A stretch of 64,000 nucleotides of DNA from Myxococcales bacterium (GTDB lineage Bacteria; Myxococcota; Myxococcia; Myxococcales; JAJYLH01): contig JAJYLH010000018.1 of assembly GCA_021787845.1 (NCBI GenBank), positions 1-64,000 on the forward strand, written 5' to 3'. The notes beneath the pieces were generated by a model. That model saw only the letters and a list, made by a program, of their open reading frames with translations, was not told the DNA's origin and searched no databases. The translations under genes were made by a program, and so were the position numbers. Each line of letters begins with the position of its first letter. The stretch's first letter is position 1. Of the stretch, positions 21,466-30,187 are shown one piece after another.

Positions 21466-22160
21466 GACGCCTCCCAAGCGCGACCCTGGCTCCGGCCATG
21501 GCGCGCACCTGACGGACAGCAAGCGGCATGCCGATTCCGTCGGCGGGCGCACACTCGTTCGTTCGCCTCGCTTTCCGGGCGATTCGCCGGTGTTTCATCG
21601 AGTTGCCGGGCGCACGCCGGCGAGCGCCCGCCAGCTCGGCGCGCGCAAACGAAGCGCCTGCCGCAAAGACTGCGCGTCCCCGCAGGGGCCTCATCGCTCC
21701 GGCGCCGGCCGGCTCGCGGACCCCTGCCGCGCTCGTTGCTCGCTTGCGCGAGCTCGCTCATGGAGCGTGGCGAATACGGACTTGCCGGCCGCCGCTCGCT
21801 CACGGCGAAAGCCGCCGTTCGCGCACGCGCAGAAAATGCGTTGCGCCCGATCGCCCCCGGGTGCCCGGCCGCCGATCGACCGAAAAGGCGATGAAACGCG
21901 GGCGGCCGGCGCCATTTCGCGGCCACGCCCGCCGACCGGGCCACCGTCCGCCCTGGCGCAAGATTTTCCTCGGGCCCTCCGCCGATTGGGATGCATGTCC
22001 TGCGCCCGGGAGGTTAAGAGCTTTCGTCGGCTCGTTCGGGCCCGGGGGATCCGGCCGGCGGCGTCCTCTTTCTCTTGTCGGCCGGAAACCGCGTGAAGCC
22101 TCGCTCGCGCGGCATGCCGCTTGCTCCAACCGCGCCCCGCGTCGTTCTGGGAGTCCCTGG

Positions 22161-22913
22161 ATGCCCGAAATCCTGAGTCCGGCCAGCCCGAGCAAGAGCC
22201 GCGCCACGCAAATCGGCCTGGTCCTCGCCGGCCTGGGCGTCGTCCTGCTCGCGATCGGCGTCTACCTCGGCCTGTTCGTCTCCCCGCCGGACGCCCACAT
22301 GGGCAACGTCGTCCGGATCCTCTACGTCCACGTGCCGACCGCGGTCAGCACCCTCGGGACCTTCACCGTCGCGTTCGTCGCGGCGCTCGGCTTTCTCTGG
22401 CGGCCGAGCTGGAAGTTCGACGGCGTCCTCGAGGCGAGCCTCGAGGTCGGCGTCCTCCTCGCGTTGATGACGTGCGCCCAGGGCTCCATCTGGGCCCGGC
22501 CGACCTGGGGCGTCTGGTGGGATTGGGACCCGCGCCTGACGACCACCGCGGTGATGCTGTTCTCCTTCGGCGGCGTCCTCGCGCTGCGCTACTTCGTCGA
22601 CGACCCGGTCCGCCGGGCGATGTGGTCGGCGGTCGCCACCATCGTCGCCTACGCCGACGTGCCGGTGGTCCATTTCTCGGTGCGCTGGTGGAGCTCGCTC
22701 CACCAGAAACAGCTCACCGGCACCTCGCTCCCCGGGCCGTTGAAGACGCCCCTGATGCTGACGTTTCCGGGCATGCTTCTGTTGGTCTCCGGGTTCGTGG
22801 TGCTGCGCGCCAAGCTGGCGATGCGGCGCAGGGCGACCGAGCTGGCGCCGCCGCCGGCCGCCGAGCCGAACCCGGTCGCGCCGACGCCGGAAGCGGTGGA
22901 GGGTGGTCGCTGA
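22161..22913 (+). CDS. ccmC: heme exporter protein CcmC
   Basis: ARPTWGVWWDWDPRLTTTAVMLF tryptophan-rich WWD motif; operon context. Confidence 0.95.
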   Translation: MPEILSPASPSKSRATQIGLVLAGLGVVLLAIGVYLGLFVSPPDAHMGNVVRILYVHVPTAVSTLGTFTVAFVAALGFLWRPSWKFDGVLEASLEVGVLLALMTCAQGSIWARPTWGVWWDWDPRLTTTAVMLFSFGGVLALRYFVDDPVRRAMWSAVATIVAYADVPVVHFSVRWWSSLHQKQLTGTSLPGPLKTPLMLTFPGMLLLVSGFVVLRAKLAMRRRATELAPPPAAEPNPVAPTPEAVEGGR

Positions 22914-23215
22914 TGGGTACCTTCACGGGACGAATCGTCGGGGACTGGGCCTTCGTCTGGGGCGCCTACGGGTTTTCCGTCGTGGTGCTCGCGTTCTACG
23001 CCTTGTCGCTGTTCTTCCGAGGCCGGGCCGAGGCGCGGGCGAGCGCCGTCGCCGAGGAGGCGCACCGGTTGGAGCAGGAAGCGGCCGCGGCGACCGCTCA
23101 GGCGATGACCGACCGGACCGACCGGTCGGATCGGACGGATCGGACGGATCGGTCTGACCCAGCAACGCCGGCCGAGAGCGCTTCCGCTACTCCCGCGAAA
23201 GCCGAGGACGCTTAG
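22913..23215 (+). CDS. ccmD: CcmD-like protein with a repeat-encoded C-terminal tail
   Basis: single TM small ORF between ccmC and ccmE; tail TDRTDRSDRTDRTDRSD. Confidence 0.75.
   Translation: MGTFTGRIVGDWAFVWGAYGFSVVVLAFYALSLFFRGRAEARASAVAEEAHRLEQEAAAATAQAMTDRTDRSDRTDRTDRSDPATPAESASATPAKAEDA
23109..23158. repeat. family C 9-bp-period array within ccmD
   Basis: ggatcggac ggatcggac ggatcggtc; frame kept. Confidence 0.9.
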
Positions 23216-23713
23216 ATGACCGACCCGATTCCCGCTCGCTCGTTCGGCTCGGCGAAGAAGTCGCGCTGGTTCGCGGTCGGCGCCCTCGTGGTCGCTGGCG
23301 GCGCCTTCGCGCTCATCGCCTCCGGCCGCATCGGCAACAACCTCGTCTACTACTGGGGACCGACCCAGATGGAGAAGGCCGGCCAGAAGGCCATCGGCGC
23401 CACCATCCGCCTGGGCGGGCAGGTGGTGCCCGGCAGCATCCACCAGGACCCCTCCGGCCGGTCGCTCACCTTCGAGGTCACCGACCGCCACGCGACGGTG
23501 GAGGTCCACTCCTCCGGCATCCCGCCGCAGATGTTCCGCGCCGGCATCGGGGTGGTGGTCGAGGGGACGATGACCAAGAGCGGCGTCTTCGAATCCAACC
23601 GGTTGATGGTCTCCCACGGAAGCCAGTACCGGCCGCCGAAGGCGGGGCAGACCGTGGACGTGCAGGACCAGATGAAGACGACCACCGGCCTCGCCGGGGA
23701 GAAGATTCGATGA
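23216..23713 (+). CDS. ccmE: cytochrome c maturation protein CcmE
   Basis: family length and pattern (VVPGSIHQDPSGRSLTFEVTD, GIPPQMFRAGIGVVVEGTM). Confidence 0.93.
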   Translation: MTDPIPARSFGSAKKSRWFAVGALVVAGGAFALIASGRIGNNLVYYWGPTQMEKAGQKAIGATIRLGGQVVPGSIHQDPSGRSLTFEVTDRHATVEVHSSGIPPQMFRAGIGVVVEGTMTKSGVFESNRLMVSHGSQYRPPKAGQTVDVQDQMKTTTGLAGEKIR

Positions 23714-23863
23714 TCCCGGTGCCCGAGGCAGGTCGCATCGGAGATCACCGCTCATCCCGAGCGCCGGCGAGGGATGGGCACTCGCGCGAAACCCGCTCGT
23801 CCCTCGACGGTGCTCGGGATGAGCGGGTTCTCGTGCCGCCAGGGAATCTGGAAGGGGCAGGAG
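23714..23863. mobile_element. 150-bp insertion between ccmE and ccmF, flanked by an 11-bp direct repeat, carrying a palindrome
   Basis: agattcgatga at 23703..23713 and 23864..23874; internal inverted arms cgctcatcccgagc / gctcgggatgagcg (23749..23825). Confidence 0.75.
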
Positions 23864-23870
23864 AGATTCG

Positions 23871-25877
23871 ATGAGCTCTCTGGGTAGCCTGCTGGTCCTC
23901 GCGGCGCTGTTGGCGTCGGTCGTCGGCGCGGCGCTCGCGTTCGCGGGCGGCGCGCGCAAGGTGCCGGCGGCCGTCGAGTGGGCGCGCCGCCTGGCGTACG
24001 CGTTCGCGGCGCTCCTCCTCGCGGCCAACGTGGTGATGGAAGTCGCGCTCTTGAAGCTCGACTTCTCGGTCCACTACGTCGCCGAGGTCGGTTCGCGCGA
24101 AGTGCCGATGTGGGTGCGCGGGGTCAGCCTCTGGAGCTCGCTCGAGGGCTCGATTCTCTTCTGGGGCCTGGTGCTCGGCGTCTACGTGGTCCTGGGCGCC
24201 CGCACCTTGAAGCGCTTCCCGAGAGAGGAGCCGTGGGGCTTGGGCGTCTTGCTCGCCTGCGGCACCTTCTTCGCCTTCCTCATCGCGGGACCGGCGAGCC
24301 CCTTCGGCACGGTCTCGCCGGTGCCGCCGGACGGCCCGGGGCCGAACCCGCTCCTCCAGAACAGCCCGCTGATGATCATCCACCCACCGATGCTCTACCT
24401 CGGCTACGTCGGGATGGTGGTGCCCTTCGCCTTGGCGGCAGCGGCGCTGTTCTCCGGGAAGCTGGGACCGGCGCTGCTCCAGTCGCTCCGGCGCTGGACC
24501 ATCGTGCCGTGGCTCTTCTTGACCGTCGGCATCATCCTCGGCGCCTGGTGGGCCTACGACGTGCTCGGCTGGGGCGGCTACTGGGGCTGGGACCCGGTCG
24601 AGAACGCGCCTTTGATGCCGTGGCTGACCGCGGCCGCGGCGGTCCACGCGATGCTGGTGATCGAGCGGCGCAAGGTCCTGCGCGGGTGGGCGGTAGGGCT
24701 GGTGCTCACCTCGTTCCTGTTGACGATCCTCGGCACCTTCATGACCCGCTCGGGCGTCTTCAACTCGGTCCACGCCTTCTCCCAGAGCAACATCGGGCCG
24801 ACCTTCCTCACCTTCCTCGCGCTCTGCCTCGTCTTCTCGGTGCTCCTCCTCGCGCTCCGGATGGACAAGCTCGGCCGCCCGGGAAACCTGGAGCAGGCGG
24901 TCAGTCGCGAAGGGTTCGTCGTCCTCGGGAACCTGGTCCTCGTCGTGATCATGCTGACCGTGCTGCTCGGCACGGTCTTCCCGCTCATCGCGCAGGCGGT
25001 CGAGGGCATCCAGGTCTCCGTCGGCGAGCCGTACTTCGACCGGATGACGGTGCCGCTGGCCGTGGCGGTGCTGTTCCTGATGGGCATCGGTCCCGCGCTC
25101 CCGTGGGGCAGGTCCGGTGCCCAGGAGTGGAAGCCGCTCATCGCCTCGGCGGTCGCCGGCGCGGTGCTGGCAGCGCTGGGGCTCGTCTTGGGCGCGCGCG
25201 ATCCGTGGCTGCTCGTCACCCTCTTTGCCGCGGGCTTGACGCTCCACGTGACGCTGGTCGAGATGTTCCGGCCGGTCGCGCAGCGGCTCAAGCACGGGCG
25301 CGGTCTCGTCGCGGCGCTCAAGGACGAGCTCGGCGCCGGGCGGCGGCGGCTCGGCGGCTACCTCGCGCACCTCGGCATCGTCGTCGCGCTGGTCGCGGTC
25401 GGCGTCTCCCACGTCGGGAAGCTCGAGAACGACGTCACCCTGACGCAGGGCCAGAGCGCTGCCGTGGGGCATTACGTCTTCAAGCTGGGCGGCATCCGGA
25501 CCGTGAACGAGCCCCAGCGGCAGCGGCTCGTCGCCCACTTCGACGTGCTCCGAGACGGAAAACCGGTCGGAGCCCTGGAGCCGGCGCTCAACTACTACTT
25601 CACCCAGCGCGAGCCGATCGGGACGCCCGCGGTCCGCACGAGCCTCACCGACGACTTCTACCTCTCCGCGATGAGCGTGGACCCCGGCAGCGGTACCGTG
25701 GGGCTGCGCGCCTTCGTCAACCCGATGGTCGGCTGGCTGTGGGTGGGCGCGTTGATCGTCGCGGCGGGGCTCTTGCTCGCCGGGTGGCCGCGGGGGAGAA
25801 CGGCGGAAGCGGCGGCCCTCGAGGCGGAAGCGCAGGGCGCCTCGGTTCCGAGCGCGGCGCCAGCGGAGCCCGCATGA
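23871..25877 (+). CDS. ccmF: heme lyase CcmF
   Basis: WGGYWGWDPVENAPLMPWL motif, many TM helices. Confidence 0.97.
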   Translation: MSSLGSLLVLAALLASVVGAALAFAGGARKVPAAVEWARRLAYAFAALLLAANVVMEVALLKLDFSVHYVAEVGSREVPMWVRGVSLWSSLEGSILFWGLVLGVYVVLGARTLKRFPREEPWGLGVLLACGTFFAFLIAGPASPFGTVSPVPPDGPGPNPLLQNSPLMIIHPPMLYLGYVGMVVPFALAAAALFSGKLGPALLQSLRRWTIVPWLFLTVGIILGAWWAYDVLGWGGYWGWDPVENAPLMPWLTAAAAVHAMLVIERRKVLRGWAVGLVLTSFLLTILGTFMTRSGVFNSVHAFSQSNIGPTFLTFLALCLVFSVLLLALRMDKLGRPGNLEQAVSREGFVVLGNLVLVVIMLTVLLGTVFPLIAQAVEGIQVSVGEPYFDRMTVPLAVAVLFLMGIGPALPWGRSGAQEWKPLIASAVAGAVLAALGLVLGARDPWLLVTLFAAGLTLHVTLVEMFRPVAQRLKHGRGLVAALKDELGAGRRRLGGYLAHLGIVVALVAVGVSHVGKLENDVTLTQGQSAAVGHYVFKLGGIRTVNEPQRQRLVAHFDVLRDGKPVGALEPALNYYFTQREPIGTPAVRTSLTDDFYLSAMSVDPGSGTVGLRAFVNPMVGWLWVGALIVAAGLLLAGWPRGRTAEAAALEAEAQGASVPSAAPAEPA

Positions 25878-26401
25878 AAGCCGGCATCCTCATCGGCGGC
25901 CTGGTGGTGGTCGGCGCTCTCGTCGCCGTCCTCTACTCCGGCTTCGGACACGACCCGCGGGCGATCAAGTCGCCGCTGATCCACCGGACGGCGCCGGACT
26001 TCTCGCTCGAGCGCGTCGACGGAAAGGGCACGCTCTCGCTCGCTCAGCTCGAGGGGAAGCCCGCGGTGATCAACTTCTGGGCGACCTGGTGCGACCCGTG
26101 CAAGGAAGAGCTGCCGGTCCTGCTCCAGGCCGCGCGCGGCGCGAAGGGCGTCCAGTTCGTCGGCATCGTCTACGAGGACGACCCGGCGAACATCGAGAAC
26201 GCGCTCGCCCGCCACGGCGGCGCGGCCTACCCGACGCTCATCGACAAGGGCGGCCACGCCGCCATCGCCTACGGCGTCGCGGGAGTGCCGGAGACGTTCT
26301 TCCTCGACCGGACCGGCCACATCGTCGCGAAGTTTCCGGGGCCGCTCGAGCCGGACGAGCTCCAGGGCTACCTCGCCGAGATTCGCGGGAGCGGATCATG
26401 A
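25874..26401 (+). CDS. ccmG: thiol:disulfide interchange protein CcmG/DsbE
   Basis: INFWATWCDPCKEELPVL thioredoxin motif, TM anchor; ATGA overlap with ccmF. Confidence 0.95.
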   Translation: MKAGILIGGLVVVGALVAVLYSGFGHDPRAIKSPLIHRTAPDFSLERVDGKGTLSLAQLEGKPAVINFWATWCDPCKEELPVLLQAARGAKGVQFVGIVYEDDPANIENALARHGGAAYPTLIDKGGHAAIAYGVAGVPETFFLDRTGHIVAKFPGPLEPDELQGYLAEIRGSGS

Positions 26402-27150
26402 GAGCGGATGGAGCCGGACACGTGAGTATCCGGGTACAGGCAGGGCCTTCGCTGAACTTCAGCGACGAACGCCGCAGGCGGACGAATTGGGCCTGCTTGG
26501 CTTGGAGATCGACCGCGGCCGTGCGCCACCCGGACACGTACGTGTCCGGCTCCAAGATTCTGGCTCCGGTCTTCGTTCTGATACTCCTGGCTCTCGCCCT
26601 GCCCCCGCGCGCGAGCGCGCGCGCCAGCGCTTCGCAGTCGATCATCCACACCGTCTCGGGCGCCCTCGCGCACGCCGATCCGGAGGACCAGCGGGACGGC
26701 TTACCGGCGGGGCAGCCGCTCTCCGGCGCCGCTCTCGACCAGAAGACCACCCAGGTCGCCTCCCAGGTGCGCTGCCCGGTGTGCCAGGGCAGCTCCATCG
26801 GCGACTCGCCCAGCTCCACCGCGCAGGACATGAAACGAGAAGTCCGGCAGATGCTCGCCGCCGGCTACACCGAACGCCAGGTGATTTCCTACTTCGTCTA
26901 CTCCTACGGCGACTTCATCCGGGAGAAGCCGCCCGAGCATGGCTTCCCCGCGGTGGTGTGGATAGCTCCGCCGCTCCTGCTCCTCTTGGGCGCTCTCGTG
27001 GTCGTCTTCTGGCTGCGCAACAAGTCGCGCGCCCCCGCGGCGGAGGAGACCGCGCCCGCCCCGGCCGTGGCGGCCGACGATCCCGAGCTGGCGAGCTGGC
27101 TCGCGAAGGTCCGCGCGCTCGACGGCGAGAAACCGCCGAAAGGTTCCTAG
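26398..27150 (+). CDS. ccmH: CcmH (CXXC heme-lyase subunit) with inserted N-terminal segment
   Basis: VASQVRCPVCQGSSIGDSPSSTAQDMKREVRQMLAAGYTERQVISYFVYSYGDFI. Confidence 0.95.
   Translation: MRADGAGHVSIRVQAGPSLNFSDERRRRTNWACLAWRSTAAVRHPDTYVSGSKILAPVFVLILLALALPPRASARASASQSIIHTVSGALAHADPEDQRDGLPAGQPLSGAALDQKTTQVASQVRCPVCQGSSIGDSPSSTAQDMKREVRQMLAAGYTERQVISYFVYSYGDFIREKPPEHGFPAVVWIAPPLLLLLGALVVVFWLRNKSRAPAAEETAPAPAVAADDPELASWLAKVRALDGEKPPKGS
26410..26553. repeat. 144-bp in-frame palindromic insertion in ccmH
   Basis: perfect 14-bp terminal inverted repeats ggagccggacacgt (26410..26423) / acgtgtccggctcc (26540..26553); right end contains 20-bp palindrome ccggacacgtacgtgtccgg; length 48 codons. 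Confidence 0.85.
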
Positions 27151-28545
27151 ATGACGCACTGGACGACAGCGCTGTGGGTCCTCGGCGCCGGTGCCGCTCT
27201 GGGCATCGTTGTCGCCTTCGTCTTGCGCCGGCCTGCACCGACGCCGGGAAAGAAAGCGCCGGGCGCGAAGCCGCCGGCGCCGGGGCCGGACGTCGCGCCA
27301 GAGGACCTGGACGACCTGCGTGCCCGCCGCGACGCGGCCCTCGCTCGGCTCGGGGAGCTTCCGGAAGGGAAATCGCCCGAGCGGCAGAGGCTCGAGCTGG
27401 AAGCGGCGACGGCGCTACGCGACCTCGACCGGGCGCTTGTCGCGAGCCGGTCCGGGAAATCGGCTCCGGCGCCGGCACGCACCCAAGGTGCGTTCGCCCG
27501 CGGCTGGCTGTGGGGCATCGGCTCGGCCGCCTTCGCGGTGGCGGTCGTCTTCGCCTTGAAGGCTTTCACCCGAAGCCGCGCGTCCGGCGGGAGCATGGTC
27601 GGAGACGACCAGGCGTCGATGCCCGCCGCGGGCTCGGCGATGCCGCACCATCCGGCTGCCACCGCGAGCGACCCGAAGATCGTCGCGCTGGAGAAGCAGG
27701 TCAAGGCTGCGCCGGACGATCTGGGCTTGCGCTGCAACCTGGCGGAAGCGCTCCTGGTGACCAAGGACGGCTACTACGAGGCGTTCGAGCAGGCGAAGAC
27801 GGTGCTGGCGAAGGACCCGGACAACGGCCGGGCGCTGGTGGTGGAAGCGGCGGTGCGCGACATGATGGGCGAGAACCAGAAGGCGCTCGAGCTCGTCGAG
27901 CACGCCATCGCCCACGACCCGACGCTGGTCTCGGCCTGGATCACCCGGGGAAGGGAAGCGCTTCTGCTCGGCCGCGGGGCGGAGGCGGTCGAGTCGTATG
28001 AGAAGGCGGAGAAGCTCGATCCCTCGCTCGAGCAAATGCTGGAGAAGCCGCTCGCGCTGGCGAAGCAGGCGGCGGCCTCGCCGAACCTCGCGACCGGACC
28101 GGTCGGCTCGCGGGCGGGCTCGACCCCGGACGCGCCGACCGCGGATGCGCCGTCGGCGATGGGAGCGGCATCCTCCGGCGGAGCTCCGGATGCGCCGGTG
28201 CCGGCGAGCGGCGGCCCTTCCATCTCCGGCACGGTCGAGCTGGACCCGGCGCTCCAGGGCCAGGTGCCGGCGAGCGCGGTGGTCTTCGTCATCGTGCAGG
28301 ACCCGAAGACCTCGATGCCGGTGGCGGCGGCACGCTTTCCGGCGACGAGCTTCCCGGTCTCCTTCACGCTCGGCCCGGCCAACGAGATGTTCGGCAAGCC
28401 GATTCCGGCGGTGGCGAACGTGGAGGCGGTGCTGGACGCGAAGGGAAACGCCTCCAGCCTGAACGCCCAGGACCCGAAGGCGCGCGCGGCGAACGTCGCC
28501 GCGGGAGCGACCGGGGTGAAGCTGCTGTTGCAAGCGTCCCGGTGA
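27151..28545 (+). CDS. ccmI: CcmI-like TPR cytochrome c biogenesis protein
   Basis: N-terminal TM, TPR region, C-terminal ISGTVELDPALQGQVPASAVVFVIVQDP as in CycH/CcmI. Confidence 0.88.
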   Translation: MTHWTTALWVLGAGAALGIVVAFVLRRPAPTPGKKAPGAKPPAPGPDVAPEDLDDLRARRDAALARLGELPEGKSPERQRLELEAATALRDLDRALVASRSGKSAPAPARTQGAFARGWLWGIGSAAFAVAVVFALKAFTRSRASGGSMVGDDQASMPAAGSAMPHHPAATASDPKIVALEKQVKAAPDDLGLRCNLAEALLVTKDGYYEAFEQAKTVLAKDPDNGRALVVEAAVRDMMGENQKALELVEHAIAHDPTLVSAWITRGREALLLGRGAEAVESYEKAEKLDPSLEQMLEKPLALAKQAAASPNLATGPVGSRAGSTPDAPTADAPSAMGAASSGGAPDAPVPASGGPSISGTVELDPALQGQVPASAVVFVIVQDPKTSMPVAAARFPATSFPVSFTLGPANEMFGKPIPAVANVEAVLDAKGNASSLNAQDPKARAANVAAGATGVKLLLQASR

Positions 28546-28622
28546 GGGCGAGCGCCTCTGCTCGGCGAATCCGCTCCCGCTAATGGGGAGCCCCGAAGGG
28601 GAGCAAAGGAGAGGAGGACAAA

Positions 28623-29348
28623 GTGCCGGTCGATGAAGCAGCGCCCGCGATCGAGACCGTCGGGCTCGGCCGCCGCTATGGGCGGGCGTGGGCGCTCGTC
28701 GACGTCAGCCTCTCCATCGCCCGGGGGAGCACGGTGCTGGTCGCGGGGAAGAACGGCTCCGGGAAGTCGACCCTCTTGCGGGTCCTCGGCGGCGCGCTCT
28801 CGCCCGACCTGGGGACGGTGCGCGTCGAAGGGCACGACGCGATGGCCGACCGCCAGGGCCTGCGCGAGAACGTCGCGCTCCTGTCGCACTACATCTACGC
28901 CTACGAGAGCTTGAGCGCGCTGGAAAACCTGCAAGTCGGCGCGCGCCTCATCCGCAAGCCTGCCGACCGCCAGCGGCTGTTGGAGCTCTTGTCGGAGGTG
29001 GGCCTCGCCCAGCGCGCGGACGACCCGGTGCAGACCTTCTCCGCCGGGATGAAGAAGCGCCTCGCCTTCGCGCGGCTGTTGTTACAGGAGCCGAAGGTGG
29101 CCCTGCTCGACGAGCCCTACGCCCAGCTCGACCCGCCGGGGTTGAAGTTCGTGGACCAGCTCGTTCCGCGCTTGAAGGCGGGCGGCGCGACGGTGGTGGT
29201 CGCCGAGCACCTGCTCGAGCGCGGCGCCGAGCTGTGCGACCGCGGCATCGTCCTGGAGCGCGGCCGGGTGGCCTGGACCGGTCCTGCCGAGCGCCTCCCC
29301 TCGGAGGGCGGCCTCATCGTCTCCCGCACCGCGCCGAGGGCCGCATGA
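28623..29348 (+). CDS. ccmA: heme export ABC ATPase CcmA (GTG start)
   Basis: Walker A GKNGSGKST, signature FSAGMKKRLAFARLLL, Walker B VALLDEP. Confidence 0.93.
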   Translation: MPVDEAAPAIETVGLGRRYGRAWALVDVSLSIARGSTVLVAGKNGSGKSTLLRVLGGALSPDLGTVRVEGHDAMADRQGLRENVALLSHYIYAYESLSALENLQVGARLIRKPADRQRLLELLSEVGLAQRADDPVQTFSAGMKKRLAFARLLLQEPKVALLDEPYAQLDPPGLKFVDQLVPRLKAGGATVVVAEHLLERGAELCDRGIVLERGRVAWTGPAERLPSEGGLIVSRTAPRAA

Positions 29349-30010
29349 TCGGGCTGTGGGCGGCGCTGCAGAAGGACCTGCTCCTGACCTGGCGGAGCCG
29401 GGCGCGCGCGGTCGCGGTGTTCGCGTTCGGCTCGACGGCGCTCCTGCTCTTCAGCTTCGCTTCCGGTCCCAACACCGACGCCCTGCGCCGCAACGCCGGC
29501 GGCTACCTGTGGCTGGCGCTCCTGCTCTCCTCGACCTTGTCCTTGGCGGAGAGCTTCCAAGCCGAGATGGAACAGCGGGCGCTGGAAGGGCTGCTCCTGC
29601 TCCCGGCGGACGCGCGCCACCTCTACTTCGGCAAGGCCATCGCCAACTGGCTGCAGCTCGCGGCGCTGGGCCTGGCGCTCGTGCCGGTGATGGTGGTGCT
29701 CTACAACGCGACCCCGGAGCGGCTCGCCGCGCTCGTCGGGATCATCGTCCTCGGGACCGCCGGGCTCTCGGCGCCGGGCACGCTCCACGCCGCGCTCGCG
29801 GCGCAGGTGCGTGGGCGCGAGGTGCTCTTGCCGCTCTTGTTCCTGCCGCTGGTGGTGCCGGTGCTCCTCGCGGCGGTGAAGGCGACCGGTTTCGTGATGC
29901 ACGGCGACCCGATGGGGCAGCTCGGCTCCTGGCTCGTCCTGCTCGCGGTCTTCAACGGCATCTTCTGGCCGCTGTGCGCGCTGCTCTTCTCCCGCGTCGT
30001 CGACGAGTGA
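29345..30010 (+). CDS. ccmB: heme exporter permease CcmB
   Basis: six hydrophobic segments, family-like pattern (EMEQRALEGLLLLP), overlap with ccmA. Confidence 0.92.
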   Translation: MIGLWAALQKDLLLTWRSRARAVAVFAFGSTALLLFSFASGPNTDALRRNAGGYLWLALLLSSTLSLAESFQAEMEQRALEGLLLLPADARHLYFGKAIANWLQLAALGLALVPVMVVLYNATPERLAALVGIIVLGTAGLSAPGTLHAALAAQVRGREVLLPLLFLPLVVPVLLAAVKATGFVMHGDPMGQLGSWLVLLAVFNGIFWPLCALLFSRVVDE

Positions 30011-30083
30011 CCTCCCGGGCATCGTGGAGCGCCGAGCGGCAGCGCTCTCGTTGGTCGGCGTGACCCGAGGTGCCCGCCTCCGG

Positions 30084-30125
30084 CGATCGGACCGATCGGA
30101 CGGATCCGTCCGATCGGTCCGATCG
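30084..30125. terminator. 42-bp perfect palindrome built from family C 9-mers, between convergent genes
   Basis: cgatcggaccgatcggacggatccgtccgatcggtccgatcg equals its reverse complement; terminator role inferred from position only, no U-tract. Confidence 0.5.
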
Positions 30126-30187
30126 TCGAAACAGGACGGCGCGCGGCCTGGGAACGAGGCCGAAAGGCGCCGCGCGAAACTCTTGGG

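Noticed and set aside
19039-21894. 951-aa plus-strand ORF opposite the decaheme gene
   Set aside because: Shadow ORF; no family features.
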